A stretch of DNA of 33,998 nt, taken from Anaerolineae bacterium. GTDB taxonomy: Bacteria; Chloroflexota; Anaerolineae; B4-G1; SLSP01. Positions 23,872 to 31,555 of the stretch are shown one piece after another. The position numbers and the translations under genes were made by a program. The notes under the pieces were generated by a model, which did no database searches, was not told the origin of the DNA, and saw only the letters and a list, made by a program, of their open reading frames with translations. Every line of letters starts with the position of its first letter. The first letter of the stretch is position 1. The DNA is taken from contig JALOOJ010000017.1 in assembly GCA_025454475.1 (NCBI GenBank), positions 1 through 33,998 of the forward strand, in the 5' to 3' direction.

Positions 23872-26124
23872 ATGACAACATCATCCCACGACGTTCCGAC
23901 ATCGATCTATCAGCAACGCATTGACGCACTTCATGCCACCAAGAAGGAGCACACAGCCCTCAAAGTTGAGCTGTATGGCCACTTCGACACCGATGACCAC
24001 GGGTACATCCCGTGGACGGAGCCGATCCCCTTTGAGGTCATCCCCAACCACCCCTCAGGCGGCTGCTTTGGTATGCAGTGTATCGGCGACAACTTCCGGC
24101 GTTGGCTGGAGGTTCACCCACTTTACATCCACCCCATGAGCTCAATGGCCGGAGCCTGGGTCTACAAGGGCATCCCCGGCTTGGGTGGGTTTGAGCTTGA
24201 GTCCGGGATGGGACGTAACCGCAAGAAACGGATCAAGTCACTGGGTGAGGGCCAGCCGAGCAGTTGGAAGCCCGAGGATCGTCCCACGCATCTCTACGAA
24301 CTGCATCGCAAGTACAACACTTACAGCCCGGGCATTGGCAACAAGAACCACTTCGGCCCCGACATGCTGATCGGGCTCGAACTGGGCTGGGGAGGCTTAT
24401 TGGCCAAGGTGCGCCGGTACCGTGCCATCAACAACCCGCCAGATGCATCGTTCTATGACGGCGAAGAGCAGCTCATCCTCGGCGTGCAGACCTGGATCAG
24501 GCGCCACGTCGACCTGGCACGTGAGATGGCTGCAGTCGAGCATGACCCGCTCACCCGTCAGAATCTGCTCGACATCGCCGAGGTCAACGAGTGGCTGATT
24601 GACGGCGCACCGCGTACGTTCCGTGAGGCGTGCCAGTTCCTGGTCTGGGCACAGTCGATCGATCGGATGTGGGCACTTGGCGGCGCGTTGGGACAACTCG
24701 ACGAGCTCCTCCGCCCATACTACGAAGCGGACATCGCTGCCGGTCGCGAGAACGACGAGTCCGTGATTTGGCATCTGTCCAGTCTGTTTTACAACGATCC
24801 GCATTACTCGCAGATCGGGGGGCAGGCGCCCGACGGGCACGATCTAACCAGCAAGATGTCCTTTCTGATTCTGGAGGCGATGCACCGCGTCCGCATCCCA
24901 ACAAACATCGCGCTGCGCATCCACGAGGATATGGACCAAAGCTTGCTCCGGCGCGCGCTGGAATACATGATCGAGGACGGAACAGGCGTCGACTTCGCGC
25001 TGTCCGGTGGACTGGATGCTGGATTCGCCAAGAACGGCTACCCCATCGGACTGGCGCGCATGCGTGCCAAGGTGGGATGCAACTGGACCGCGCTGCCTGG
25101 GTTCGAATACAGTATCCAGGATGGGACACGGCTGTGTCTGGTCACGCCCTTACTTCTCGCGCTGGATGACATCATCGCGGACAACGCTGTGCGGCGGACA
25201 ATGGATGAGCTCTGGACGCGTTATGCTGAGCACCTGAGTGTCGTGGTCGAGGCTGTCAAGATCGGCAAGGACATCCACATGGAGCGTCAGGCCGACAACT
25301 ACACGGAGATCGTGTTGAACCTCTTCTGCCACGGCCCAATCGAGCGTGGACTCGACGCTTCTGCCGGGGGGCTGGACATCATCGACCTCGCCTTCGACGC
25401 TATCGGGCTCGCCACGGTCGCGGATTCGTTCGCTGCCATCGAGCAACGTGTGGTCGTTGAGCACAGACTGAGTTGGGAAGCACTTCAGAAGCACCTGAAA
25501 GACGATTTCGCAGGTGCCGAGAACGTCCGCCTCATGCTTCATAGCGTACCCAGGTATGGGAGTGGCGGCTCGCGGGCAGATTGGTGGGCCGAGCGCATCG
25601 CCGACCTATGGACCCACCTGGTCCGCGACACACCGACACCCAAGGGACGCTATACCTGCATCCCGGGCCTATTCTCCCACGGCGGCACGAACAGCTATGG
25701 GAAGCGTCTTGGGGCTACACCGAACGGGCGGCACGCAGGCATGCCGGTATCGCACAGCGCTGACCCAGACCCGGGATTCCTTCCAGGAGGCGCTGTGGCG
25801 TTGACTGCTAAGGCGAACGCCGTGGCAGCGACCCAATCGGGCTGGGGGAACACCACTCCTCTGCAGGTAGAACTGGACGACAAGCTGGTAAAAGGCCTCG
25901 GCGGCGTTGACGCCGTGATGGCATTCGTCATGGCCCACAACCGGCAGGGGGGTACGCTCATTAACATGAACGTCGTCTCCAAGGAGCAGATCCTCGAGGC
26001 GCACGCCGATCCATCCACTCATCCCGACCTGATGATCCGTGTGACCGGCTACAGCGCCTACTTCAACTCGCTGTCGTATGAGTACCGGCAGCCAATCGTG
26101 GACCGCATTCTGGCGGAAAACTGA
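23872..26124 (+). CDS. Glycyl radical enzyme of unassigned reaction
   Basis: The protein has 750 aa, close to the usual GRE size. The C-terminal glycyl radical loop is RVTGYSAYF, with Gly726 as the radical site. Other family marks are QIGGQAPDGHDLTS (314-327), RIPTNIALRIH (341-351), an ATPNGRHAGMPVS segment (615-627) and HNRQGGTLINMNVVS (689-703). The candidate thiyl Cys403 sits in KVGCNWTALPG. In dehydratase and decarboxylase GREs this Cys is followed by x-Glu; here it is Asn-Trp. It also differs from the Cys-Cys of pyruvate formate-lyase and the CMSPG-like site of benzylsuccinate synthases. The substrate is therefore not predictable. The activase gene starts 7 nt downstream. GGAGA lies six bases before the ATG. 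An anaerobic or oxygen-protected cytoplasm is implied. Confidence 0.88.
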   Translation: MTTSSHDVPTSIYQQRIDALHATKKEHTALKVELYGHFDTDDHGYIPWTEPIPFEVIPNHPSGGCFGMQCIGDNFRRWLEVHPLYIHPMSSMAGAWVYKGIPGLGGFELESGMGRNRKKRIKSLGEGQPSSWKPEDRPTHLYELHRKYNTYSPGIGNKNHFGPDMLIGLELGWGGLLAKVRRYRAINNPPDASFYDGEEQLILGVQTWIRRHVDLAREMAAVEHDPLTRQNLLDIAEVNEWLIDGAPRTFREACQFLVWAQSIDRMWALGGALGQLDELLRPYYEADIAAGRENDESVIWHLSSLFYNDPHYSQIGGQAPDGHDLTSKMSFLILEAMHRVRIPTNIALRIHEDMDQSLLRRALEYMIEDGTGVDFALSGGLDAGFAKNGYPIGLARMRAKVGCNWTALPGFEYSIQDGTRLCLVTPLLLALDDIIADNAVRRTMDELWTRYAEHLSVVVEAVKIGKDIHMERQADNYTEIVLNLFCHGPIERGLDASAGGLDIIDLAFDAIGLATVADSFAAIEQRVVVEHRLSWEALQKHLKDDFAGAENVRLMLHSVPRYGSGGSRADWWAERIADLWTHLVRDTPTPKGRYTCIPGLFSHGGTNSYGKRLGATPNGRHAGMPVSHSADPDPGFLPGGAVALTAKANAVAATQSGWGNTTPLQVELDDKLVKGLGGVDAVMAFVMAHNRQGGTLINMNVVSKEQILEAHADPSTHPDLMIRVTGYSAYFNSLSYEYRQPIVDRILAEN

Positions 26125-26131
26125 GAACCCG

Positions 26132-27034
26132 ATGACAACGGGCACGATCACCGATATCCAGCGTTTCTCGATTCACGACGGTCCCGGAATACGGACAACG
26201 GTGTTTCTGAAAGGCTGCAATCAACGCTGTTTTTGGTGCCACAACCCCGAGACCCTCGACTCGAAGCCGCAGTTGCAGTACTTCGCCGACCGCTGCATCG
26301 GGTGTGGTGCCTGCGTTGAACGCTGCCCTCAGGGCGCCCACACGTTCGTAGAGGGAGTTCACCGTCTGGACCGCACGCGCTGCGTGGCTTGCGGAGCGTG
26401 CGCCGACACGTGCTACGCCAGGGCCCTCGTGATGGTCGGAGAGACGAAGTCCGCCGATGAAGTCGTCGACGTGATCATTCGCGACCGCGCCTTCTACGAG
26501 ACCTCGGGTGGCGGCGTTACACTATCGGGCGGCGACCCTATGCTACAACTGGAGTTCTCCGAGGCGGTCCTCGCCCGTTGTAGGGACGCAGGCATCCACA
26601 CAGCCATTGAGACCGCCGCGAACGTCCCGTGGGAACGTCTCGAGCGCATCATCGCGGTTTCCGACCTCGTGATGATGGACATCAAGCACATGGACTCGGA
26701 CCGCCATCAAGCCTTTACCGGCGTGCCCAACGAGCGCATCCTGGCGAATGCCCGGCGGCTGAGCGAGAACGGTGTGCCGCTGATCATACGCACGCCAATT
26801 GTGCCCGGCGTCAATGACGACAAGGAGAGCATCGGCGCGATCGCGGCTTTCGTGTCCGAACTGCCCGGTGAGGTGTCGTATGAGCTGCTGCGATTCCACG
26901 CGATGGCGACCGCCAAGTATGACAGCCTGGGCATGGTCTACGAAGCCGCCACAATCCAGGCTCCGACAACCGAGGATATGGCGCGGCTGACTGAAGGGGC
27001 TCGCACCTGGGGTCTTGCGGTGCGACACTCTTAG
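26132..27034 (+). CDS. Glycyl radical enzyme activating enzyme (radical SAM)
   Basis: The protein has 300 aa. IQRFSIHDGPGIRTTVFLKGC leads into the radical-SAM cluster motif C29-x3-C33-x2-C36 (CNQRCFWC). Two ferredoxin-type motifs follow: Cys55/58/61/65 and Cys84/87/90/94. This is the typical insertion of GRE activases outside the PFL type. SGGDP (132-136) is the SAM-binding GGEP-like motif with Asp for Glu. DIKHMD and TPIVPGVND lie further on. It abstracts H from the Gly726 loop of the upstream GRE using SAM. The ATG at 26132, 7 nt after the GRE stop, is chosen over a longer frame that would begin inside the GRE gene. The ribosome binding site is weak, so coupling is likely. Confidence 0.94.
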   Translation: MTTGTITDIQRFSIHDGPGIRTTVFLKGCNQRCFWCHNPETLDSKPQLQYFADRCIGCGACVERCPQGAHTFVEGVHRLDRTRCVACGACADTCYARALVMVGETKSADEVVDVIIRDRAFYETSGGGVTLSGGDPMLQLEFSEAVLARCRDAGIHTAIETAANVPWERLERIIAVSDLVMMDIKHMDSDRHQAFTGVPNERILANARRLSENGVPLIIRTPIVPGVNDDKESIGAIAAFVSELPGEVSYELLRFHAMATAKYDSLGMVYEAATIQAPTTEDMARLTEGARTWGLAVRHS

Positions 27035-27076
27035 GGGTCGGGCCGAGTACCGGGCAGTGCTGCTCGCCGCATGTTC

Positions 27077-27112
27077 TGATCGTCCTGCGCTTGAGGGAGC
27101 GCAGGACGATCA
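27077..27112. terminator. Bidirectional hairpin between convergent genes
   Basis: A perfect 14-bp stem (TGATCGTCCTGCGC/GCGCAGGACGATCA) with an 8-nt loop lies 42 nt after the activase stop. On the minus strand the stop codon of the metallophosphoesterase gene (27112-27110) is the first three bases of the stem. No long T-tract is present. Confidence 0.7.
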
Positions 27113-28264
27113 GCAGGCAGCCAAGACATCCTCCAGTAGGTCTCGCGCGAGGACGCGCGGACGCGGCTCGCCTTCGTCGTCGGGCCAGCGCACCAGGCGG
27201 ATCTCGCCGTCGGCGATCTCAATGCCGGTGATGTCCCCATCGTCGTAGCTGCAGCACCCTGTGTTGAAGTAACACGGCTTGGCGAAGGTCACGCCCTCGG
27301 ACTGTCGCTGCGCATCCTGTTCCTCGGTGCGCACCCACTCCAGCCGCGACAGCAGCAGTGCGTGCTGCTCGAGTACACCGCGGCTGGGCGATGGGTCATT
27401 CCCACGACCGCCGATCCGGGCCTCGAACTCCGCTAGCTCCAGCGCAAGCTGCGCCTCGTGAGACATCGAGCGGAAGACCGGATGGTGGGTGTGCCCTGCG
27501 ATCAGAACCAGATTCGACTGGCTCTCCGCCCAGGTGTACATGGCTCGATTCAGCTTGTGGCGCAGGTCATACTTCGTGGCCGGCGTATTGACCTGAGCCC
27601 GGGTTAACCGTTGGTAAGGACGCCACAGCCAGCGAATCACCCAGCGTGAGAGCCAGGCCCATTGGTCGCTCCGGGCATCGCCCTGGTGGCCGTGAACCAA
27701 CAGCAAGTGGCCCAGCGCGACGCCTCCCTTCTTGACCCCAAGCAGAACACCCTCGTACGCCACCAGCGGGCGGCCGCCATAGACTGGGTGCAGATAGCGC
27801 TGCACGCTGTCCTCGAACTGCCATGCATCATCGTGATTGCCCCAGACCCGCACGTAGCGATCGGCTTGATGGAACTGCGCCTCCAGCGCTAGAGTATCGC
27901 TGTACGCGTCCAGCACAACCTGGGGACGCTCCTCCCAGAGCTCCTCGGCATCGCCTAGTACGACCAGTGTGTGCCCCAGACGCAGGTAGTAGGCGAGCGC
28001 AGCCCGGTAGGCCCGCTCGGTGCGTCGGAACTCGTCCGCTGCATTCCGCGCGCCCCGGTGCAGGTCCGAAAAGATGACCACTTTGTCCCAACGACCGTTG
28101 CCGTCAGAACGGCTCTCGCCCAGGCTCAGCTCGCCAGGCAAACAGGTCGAGCTGCCCAACCTAGCGCGCCCCGCGACTGCCCCAAGCGCCCGCGCCACGC
28201 GCGCCGTGTAGCCTTGGCTTTCCGCCCGGTTTCGATTGGCTCCGACGGCCGGTGTCATGTGCAT
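27110..28264 (-). CDS. Metallophosphoesterase (calcineurin-like)
   Basis: The protein has 384 aa. Residues 61-272 hold the five metal motifs: FSDLH (Asp67, His69), VLGDAEELW (Asp105), WGNHDD (143-145), VHGHQGD (191-196) and AGHTHHPVF. Asp-Ala-Glu replaces the more usual GD-x-x-D. The first ~58 residues are basic and poorly conserved-looking, so a later start is possible. The C-terminal third contains CYFNTGCCSYDDGDITGIEI, a strand-rich tail seen in large UDP-diacylglucosamine-hydrolase-like phosphoesterases. Substrate is unknown. No convincing ribosome binding site is seen before 28264. It lies 76 nt downstream of the FHA gene on the same strand and could be the last gene of that transcript. 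Confidence 0.8.
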   Translation of the reverse strand: MHMTPAVGANRNRAESQGYTARVARALGAVAGRARLGSSTCLPGELSLGESRSDGNGRWDKVVIFSDLHRGARNAADEFRRTERAYRAALAYYLRLGHTLVVLGDAEELWEERPQVVLDAYSDTLALEAQFHQADRYVRVWGNHDDAWQFEDSVQRYLHPVYGGRPLVAYEGVLLGVKKGGVALGHLLLVHGHQGDARSDQWAWLSRWVIRWLWRPYQRLTRAQVNTPATKYDLRHKLNRAMYTWAESQSNLVLIAGHTHHPVFRSMSHEAQLALELAEFEARIGGRGNDPSPSRGVLEQHALLLSRLEWVRTEEQDAQRQSEGVTFAKPCYFNTGCCSYDDGDITGIEIADGEIRLVRWPDDEGEPRPRVLARDLLEDVLAAC

Positions 28265-28295
28265 GAGGGCCCGGCCGCTGAGGTAAGATCTCGAG

Positions 28296-28334
28296 CGTCA
28301 CAGCGACGCATCTTGCATGCGCAGCGCCGTGACG
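28296..28334 (-). other. Imperfect inverted repeat between the FHA and phosphoesterase genes
   Basis: CGTCAC (28296-28301) and GTGACG (28329-28334) flank an internal region that can pair further with bulges. It could be a weak terminator of the FHA gene or an RNA processing site. Weakly supported. Confidence 0.3.
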
Positions 28335-28340
28335 TGCCCA

Positions 28341-29384
28341 TCACGACACCTGGAGAACGAGCAGCACGCGGCCTATCTTGATCTGGTCGCTGTTTGAGAG
28401 CAAGCACTTCTCACCGAACGCGAGCCGCACACCGTTGACGAATGTGCCGTTTACACTACCGAGGTCCTCGATCGCGAACTGCCCGCCCTGAACGGCCAGA
28501 CGTGCGTGTTTGCGGGAGACGCCGCCTTCATCGCCACCGTGGTCAGTCAAGTCGACATCGGGATAGATCCCGCTGATCGGGTCCTCTCGGCCTATCAGGA
28601 GCTCCAGCTTGCCCGGTGGCAGTGGAAGTAGCGCACCTGTCGCCTGAACCACAAGCCTACCGGTGACCACAGGTGCTGCCCACGGAGCCGTCGCGGGCTC
28701 CCAGGCCGGAGCTCCGACCATCACGGTGCGCCCCGGCTGGAACGGCGCCCAGTCTGCAACCGGCTCGACGGGCTCCGCCGTCGCGACGACCCCCGCCGCC
28801 GAGGCCGTTCCGACGGTCGTGATCTGGGTTTGCACCTCGTTGGGGGATCGCACTGCACCTCTGGTGACCGGCGCACCACACATATCGCAGAAAGCGCTTC
28901 CGGGCTGCAGCGACGCTCCACACTGTCCGCAGATCAGAGCCTCGACCCCGGCTGCCTCCGCGATCTCGACCGCGGCTCCAGTCACGGTTCTGACCGCCTC
29001 GACCACGGTCGGAACCGCGGTTCCGACCGCGTCGACCGGCTGAACCGTCGGGACGCCCGCGCCGTGGGTAGCAGCCGGCGCCTGCTGCGATGGAACTACC
29101 GCTGGCATGGCCACCACAGTCGCGCCGATCAGCGCTGGTACAGAGGAAGGCGTCGGCTGGGACGCTTCCCTGAGCGCAGCACCGCAATTGGTGCAGAATG
29201 GGTCTCTCGGTGACGTTTGTGCACCACAGGTTGGGCAGACACTGGAAGCTACGACAGTTCTGGACTGGACCGATGGGGGTGCCGGCGGCTGGACAACTTG
29301 GGCGCCACGAAGCGGAGAACCGCACTCATCGCAGAATGCCGCATCATCAGGTTGGCGCGCGCCGCAGTTGATACATATGGGCAT
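28341..29384 (-). CDS. Triple zinc-ribbon FHA-domain protein
   Basis: The protein has 347 aa and no membrane segment. Three zinc ribbons are visible: Cys4/7/18/21, Cys50/53/64/67 and Cys152/155/166/169, joined by Ala/Pro/Val-rich linkers. The C-terminal FHA domain (about 258-345) has all phosphothreonine-binding marks: GRE (265-267), SRKH (290-293), SVNGT (310-314) and NG (317-318). It should bind phospho-Thr peptides in the cytoplasm and may act as an adaptor. GGAGGGA supports the ATG at 29384 over a longer frame. It lies 110 nt downstream of the VWA-FHA gene, with a 13-nt tandem repeat in that gap. The target phosphoprotein is unknown. Confidence 0.9.
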   Translation of the reverse strand: MPICINCGARQPDDAAFCDECGSPLRGAQVVQPPAPPSVQSRTVVASSVCPTCGAQTSPRDPFCTNCGAALREASQPTPSSVPALIGATVVAMPAVVPSQQAPAATHGAGVPTVQPVDAVGTAVPTVVEAVRTVTGAAVEIAEAAGVEALICGQCGASLQPGSAFCDMCGAPVTRGAVRSPNEVQTQITTVGTASAAGVVATAEPVEPVADWAPFQPGRTVMVGAPAWEPATAPWAAPVVTGRLVVQATGALLPLPPGKLELLIGREDPISGIYPDVDLTDHGGDEGGVSRKHARLAVQGGQFAIEDLGSVNGTFVNGVRLAFGEKCLLSNSDQIKIGRVLLVLQVS

Positions 29385-29464
29385 TGCTTCCCTCCAAGTC
29401 GAATCTAGATCACATCCACGAGTGGAACCTCGCGGTCTTCTGTCAAGATGCGTCTGCACACGCC

Positions 29465-29490
29465 GCCGGTTCCGACCGCCGGTTCCGACC
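29465..29490. repeat. 13-bp direct repeat (two copies) upstream of the FHA gene
   Basis: GCCGGTTCCGACC occurs twice in tandem at 29465-29477 and 29478-29490, in the gap between the VWA-FHA stop and the FHA start. A related core, CGGTTCCGACC, forms half of a 22-bp palindrome inside the FHA gene at 29007-29028. Possible protein-binding site; chance in GC-rich DNA is not excluded. Confidence 0.5.
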
Positions 29491-29494
29491 GCCG

Positions 29495-31525
29495 TCACCG
29501 TCCCTTGGGCCGCCCGTTCATAGCCACCTCGGTCGTCGGGCCATCCTGCGCCTGCGTTGGCCCGAGACCCATCCGGGTCGGAGCGAAGCCCTGACCGCCG
29601 CCGCTGGAGTCGGACTGACCCGGACCGAGGATCCTTGTCGCCCCACCCAGCCTCTTGTACTGGAGCCGCGTCTGGCCCACCTCCAGGATCGCGTCGGCAG
29701 GGAGCGGGAGCCGCTGGTGCGTGGGGATCGCCGTACCGTTGAGACGCGTCCGGTTCGTACTGCCCTCATCCTGAACGTAGCACTGCTCGCCCTCCTGAAC
29801 TACAGTGAAATGCGGATTCGACACGTACTGGTCGTTCAGCGCGAAGTCGCAGAACTGCGGATCACGTCCCACCTTCACCACGTCGGCAGCCAGGCGGAAC
29901 TCGGTACCCGCGCGTGGCCCCTGAACCACGACGAGTTTGCCCCTTGCCGGGGGCAGCGCCCCACCGCCTCCAAGCCGCTGTGTGACGCCTTTGACCGCCA
30001 CGCTGGTGGACTGCACGACCTTCTTGGCGACCTGCCCTCGGGTTCGAATCAGCAGCACCGCGACGACGATCAGGCCCAATCCCAGTATACCGAAGATCGG
30101 CAGTACCCACCAAGTCTGAGCGACGCTCTCGGTCACCTCCTCGGTGACCGTCTTCGGCTCGACCTCTTGCGCCTCCCAGACAATGCGCAGATCCAACGGT
30201 TCACTCTGGATCGCCTCGTCCAGATAGGGATCAGTCGCTCTGGCGATGAGCGTATACGTCCGCGTGACGGCGTCGCTCGACATCGCCTCCAGGTCCGTGA
30301 CGTCCCACACCAGGGCATAGTCCGGCGCTGCACTCGATGTGCCGATGCGCCGTTCGTTGGCGAAGTAAGCGATCTCACCCGGCTCGCGGGGTGCTCCATC
30401 CCTGAAGGTCACTTGGGCACTTAGCGGCACAGTCGTCGTCACGAAGCTCTCCGCGTCTTTCGAGTACGGAACGGTGATGGCAGGATCCGGAGGCGCCACC
30501 AACGAAAGCCCTGGCTTCTGCAGTCGAGACGTGACCACATCTGCGTCAGACGCCGATCCACCCGGGGTGTCGAGCACGCGAATCTGAACCTGATACTCGC
30601 CCTGAGGGCGAATGACAGGAAACGTAACGCGGTAGGCTTGACGTTGGGTGACCACGTCCCGAAAGCGCTCCCGTACTTCCTCGTGTGTGTCGGGGCTGTC
30701 CACAAAGTAGGTGCCCCCGGTCTGCGCCGCCATTGCGTTAAGGCTGTCTGACTCGGTAGTCCTGCCCTGGGACGTCAGCTGAACAGCGTAGATCAGGATA
30801 TCGGCCTTGCTCGCTCGGTCGACGATCAGCGCCTCGTGCGATTCATCGCTAAAATCGCGATCGATGCCATCTGAGAACACGAAGATAACGCGCCTGCGCG
30901 TCGCCAGCTTTTCCTGGATGATCGCGTCAGGGTTGTCCGTGATCCACGAGATCGCGCGATCGATCCCTTCATAGAGAGGCGTGGTCTCGTCGACCACCTG
31001 CGTCAGCAAGCCATCGAACTCATTGCTGATGGCCACGGGGTCGTAGTCTGTGAAGTTCACAGCCGGCGTGAGTCCACCGGCATCCTGCCCGCGAATACCG
31101 ATCAGCGACACCATGTCTGCCGTTGGGCTGCCGTCGAGCGTAAGCATGCCTAGAAGTCCGTCGGCCAAGTTCACAGCGCTGCCAATGCGGGGGTCATTCT
31201 TCCGCGCGATGCCACCGCGGTCTATGACCATCGCCACGGCCAGACCCGTCGTGTCCAGCACTGTCGTCTGCGGAACATCCTCATCGGAGATGCGTACGCG
31301 GAAATTGGCATCGCCTAGGTCACCAACAACTCGCCCAGTCATTCTGTCAACCACCGACACGAGGACCGAGGCGTTAGGCGGATTCGAAAGCGAGTCCGGT
31401 CTCCCCAGGATATCCACCACCGGGGGCTCGTTTCCTTGGGCGTTGACGGGCACCGGAGCAATCGGGCCGTGGATCAGAAACACGCAGAGGCAGAGAGCAC
31501 ACAAACAGGCACGCAGCAATCTCAT
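29495..31525 (-). CDS. Extracytoplasmic VWA-domain protein with cytoplasmic FHA domain
   Basis: The protein has 676 aa. A signal peptide (1-30, ending PVNAQ) is followed by a short beta domain and a von Willebrand A domain (about 93-290) with VAMVIDRGG and VIFVFSDGIDRDF. The canonical MIDAS DxSxS is changed to D-R-G-G, so metal binding may be lost or altered. A beta-rich region leads to one transmembrane helix near 475-500 (WWVLPIFGILGLGLIVVAVLLI). The inside part has an FHA domain (KVGRDPQFCDF, VSNPHFTVV, STNRTRLNG) in which the usual SRxH and NG(T) are partly altered, then a Gly-rich tail. This could relay an external binding event to phosphoprotein partners. GGGGAGGTG lies before the ATG at 31525. 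Confidence 0.88.
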   Translation of the reverse strand: MRLLRACLCALCLCVFLIHGPIAPVPVNAQGNEPPVVDILGRPDSLSNPPNASVLVSVVDRMTGRVVGDLGDANFRVRISDEDVPQTTVLDTTGLAVAMVIDRGGIARKNDPRIGSAVNLADGLLGMLTLDGSPTADMVSLIGIRGQDAGGLTPAVNFTDYDPVAISNEFDGLLTQVVDETTPLYEGIDRAISWITDNPDAIIQEKLATRRRVIFVFSDGIDRDFSDESHEALIVDRASKADILIYAVQLTSQGRTTESDSLNAMAAQTGGTYFVDSPDTHEEVRERFRDVVTQRQAYRVTFPVIRPQGEYQVQIRVLDTPGGSASDADVVTSRLQKPGLSLVAPPDPAITVPYSKDAESFVTTTVPLSAQVTFRDGAPREPGEIAYFANERRIGTSSAAPDYALVWDVTDLEAMSSDAVTRTYTLIARATDPYLDEAIQSEPLDLRIVWEAQEVEPKTVTEEVTESVAQTWWVLPIFGILGLGLIVVAVLLIRTRGQVAKKVVQSTSVAVKGVTQRLGGGGALPPARGKLVVVQGPRAGTEFRLAADVVKVGRDPQFCDFALNDQYVSNPHFTVVQEGEQCYVQDEGSTNRTRLNGTAIPTHQRLPLPADAILEVGQTRLQYKRLGGATRILGPGQSDSSGGGQGFAPTRMGLGPTQAQDGPTTEVAMNGRPKGR

Positions 31526-31555
31526 CGCAGCACCTCCCCACTTACCTCGCACGCC

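Noticed and set aside
29384-30424. 346-aa plus-strand ORF
   Set aside because: Covers the start of the FHA gene and the C-terminal FHA half of the VWA protein in antisense; no domain recognised.
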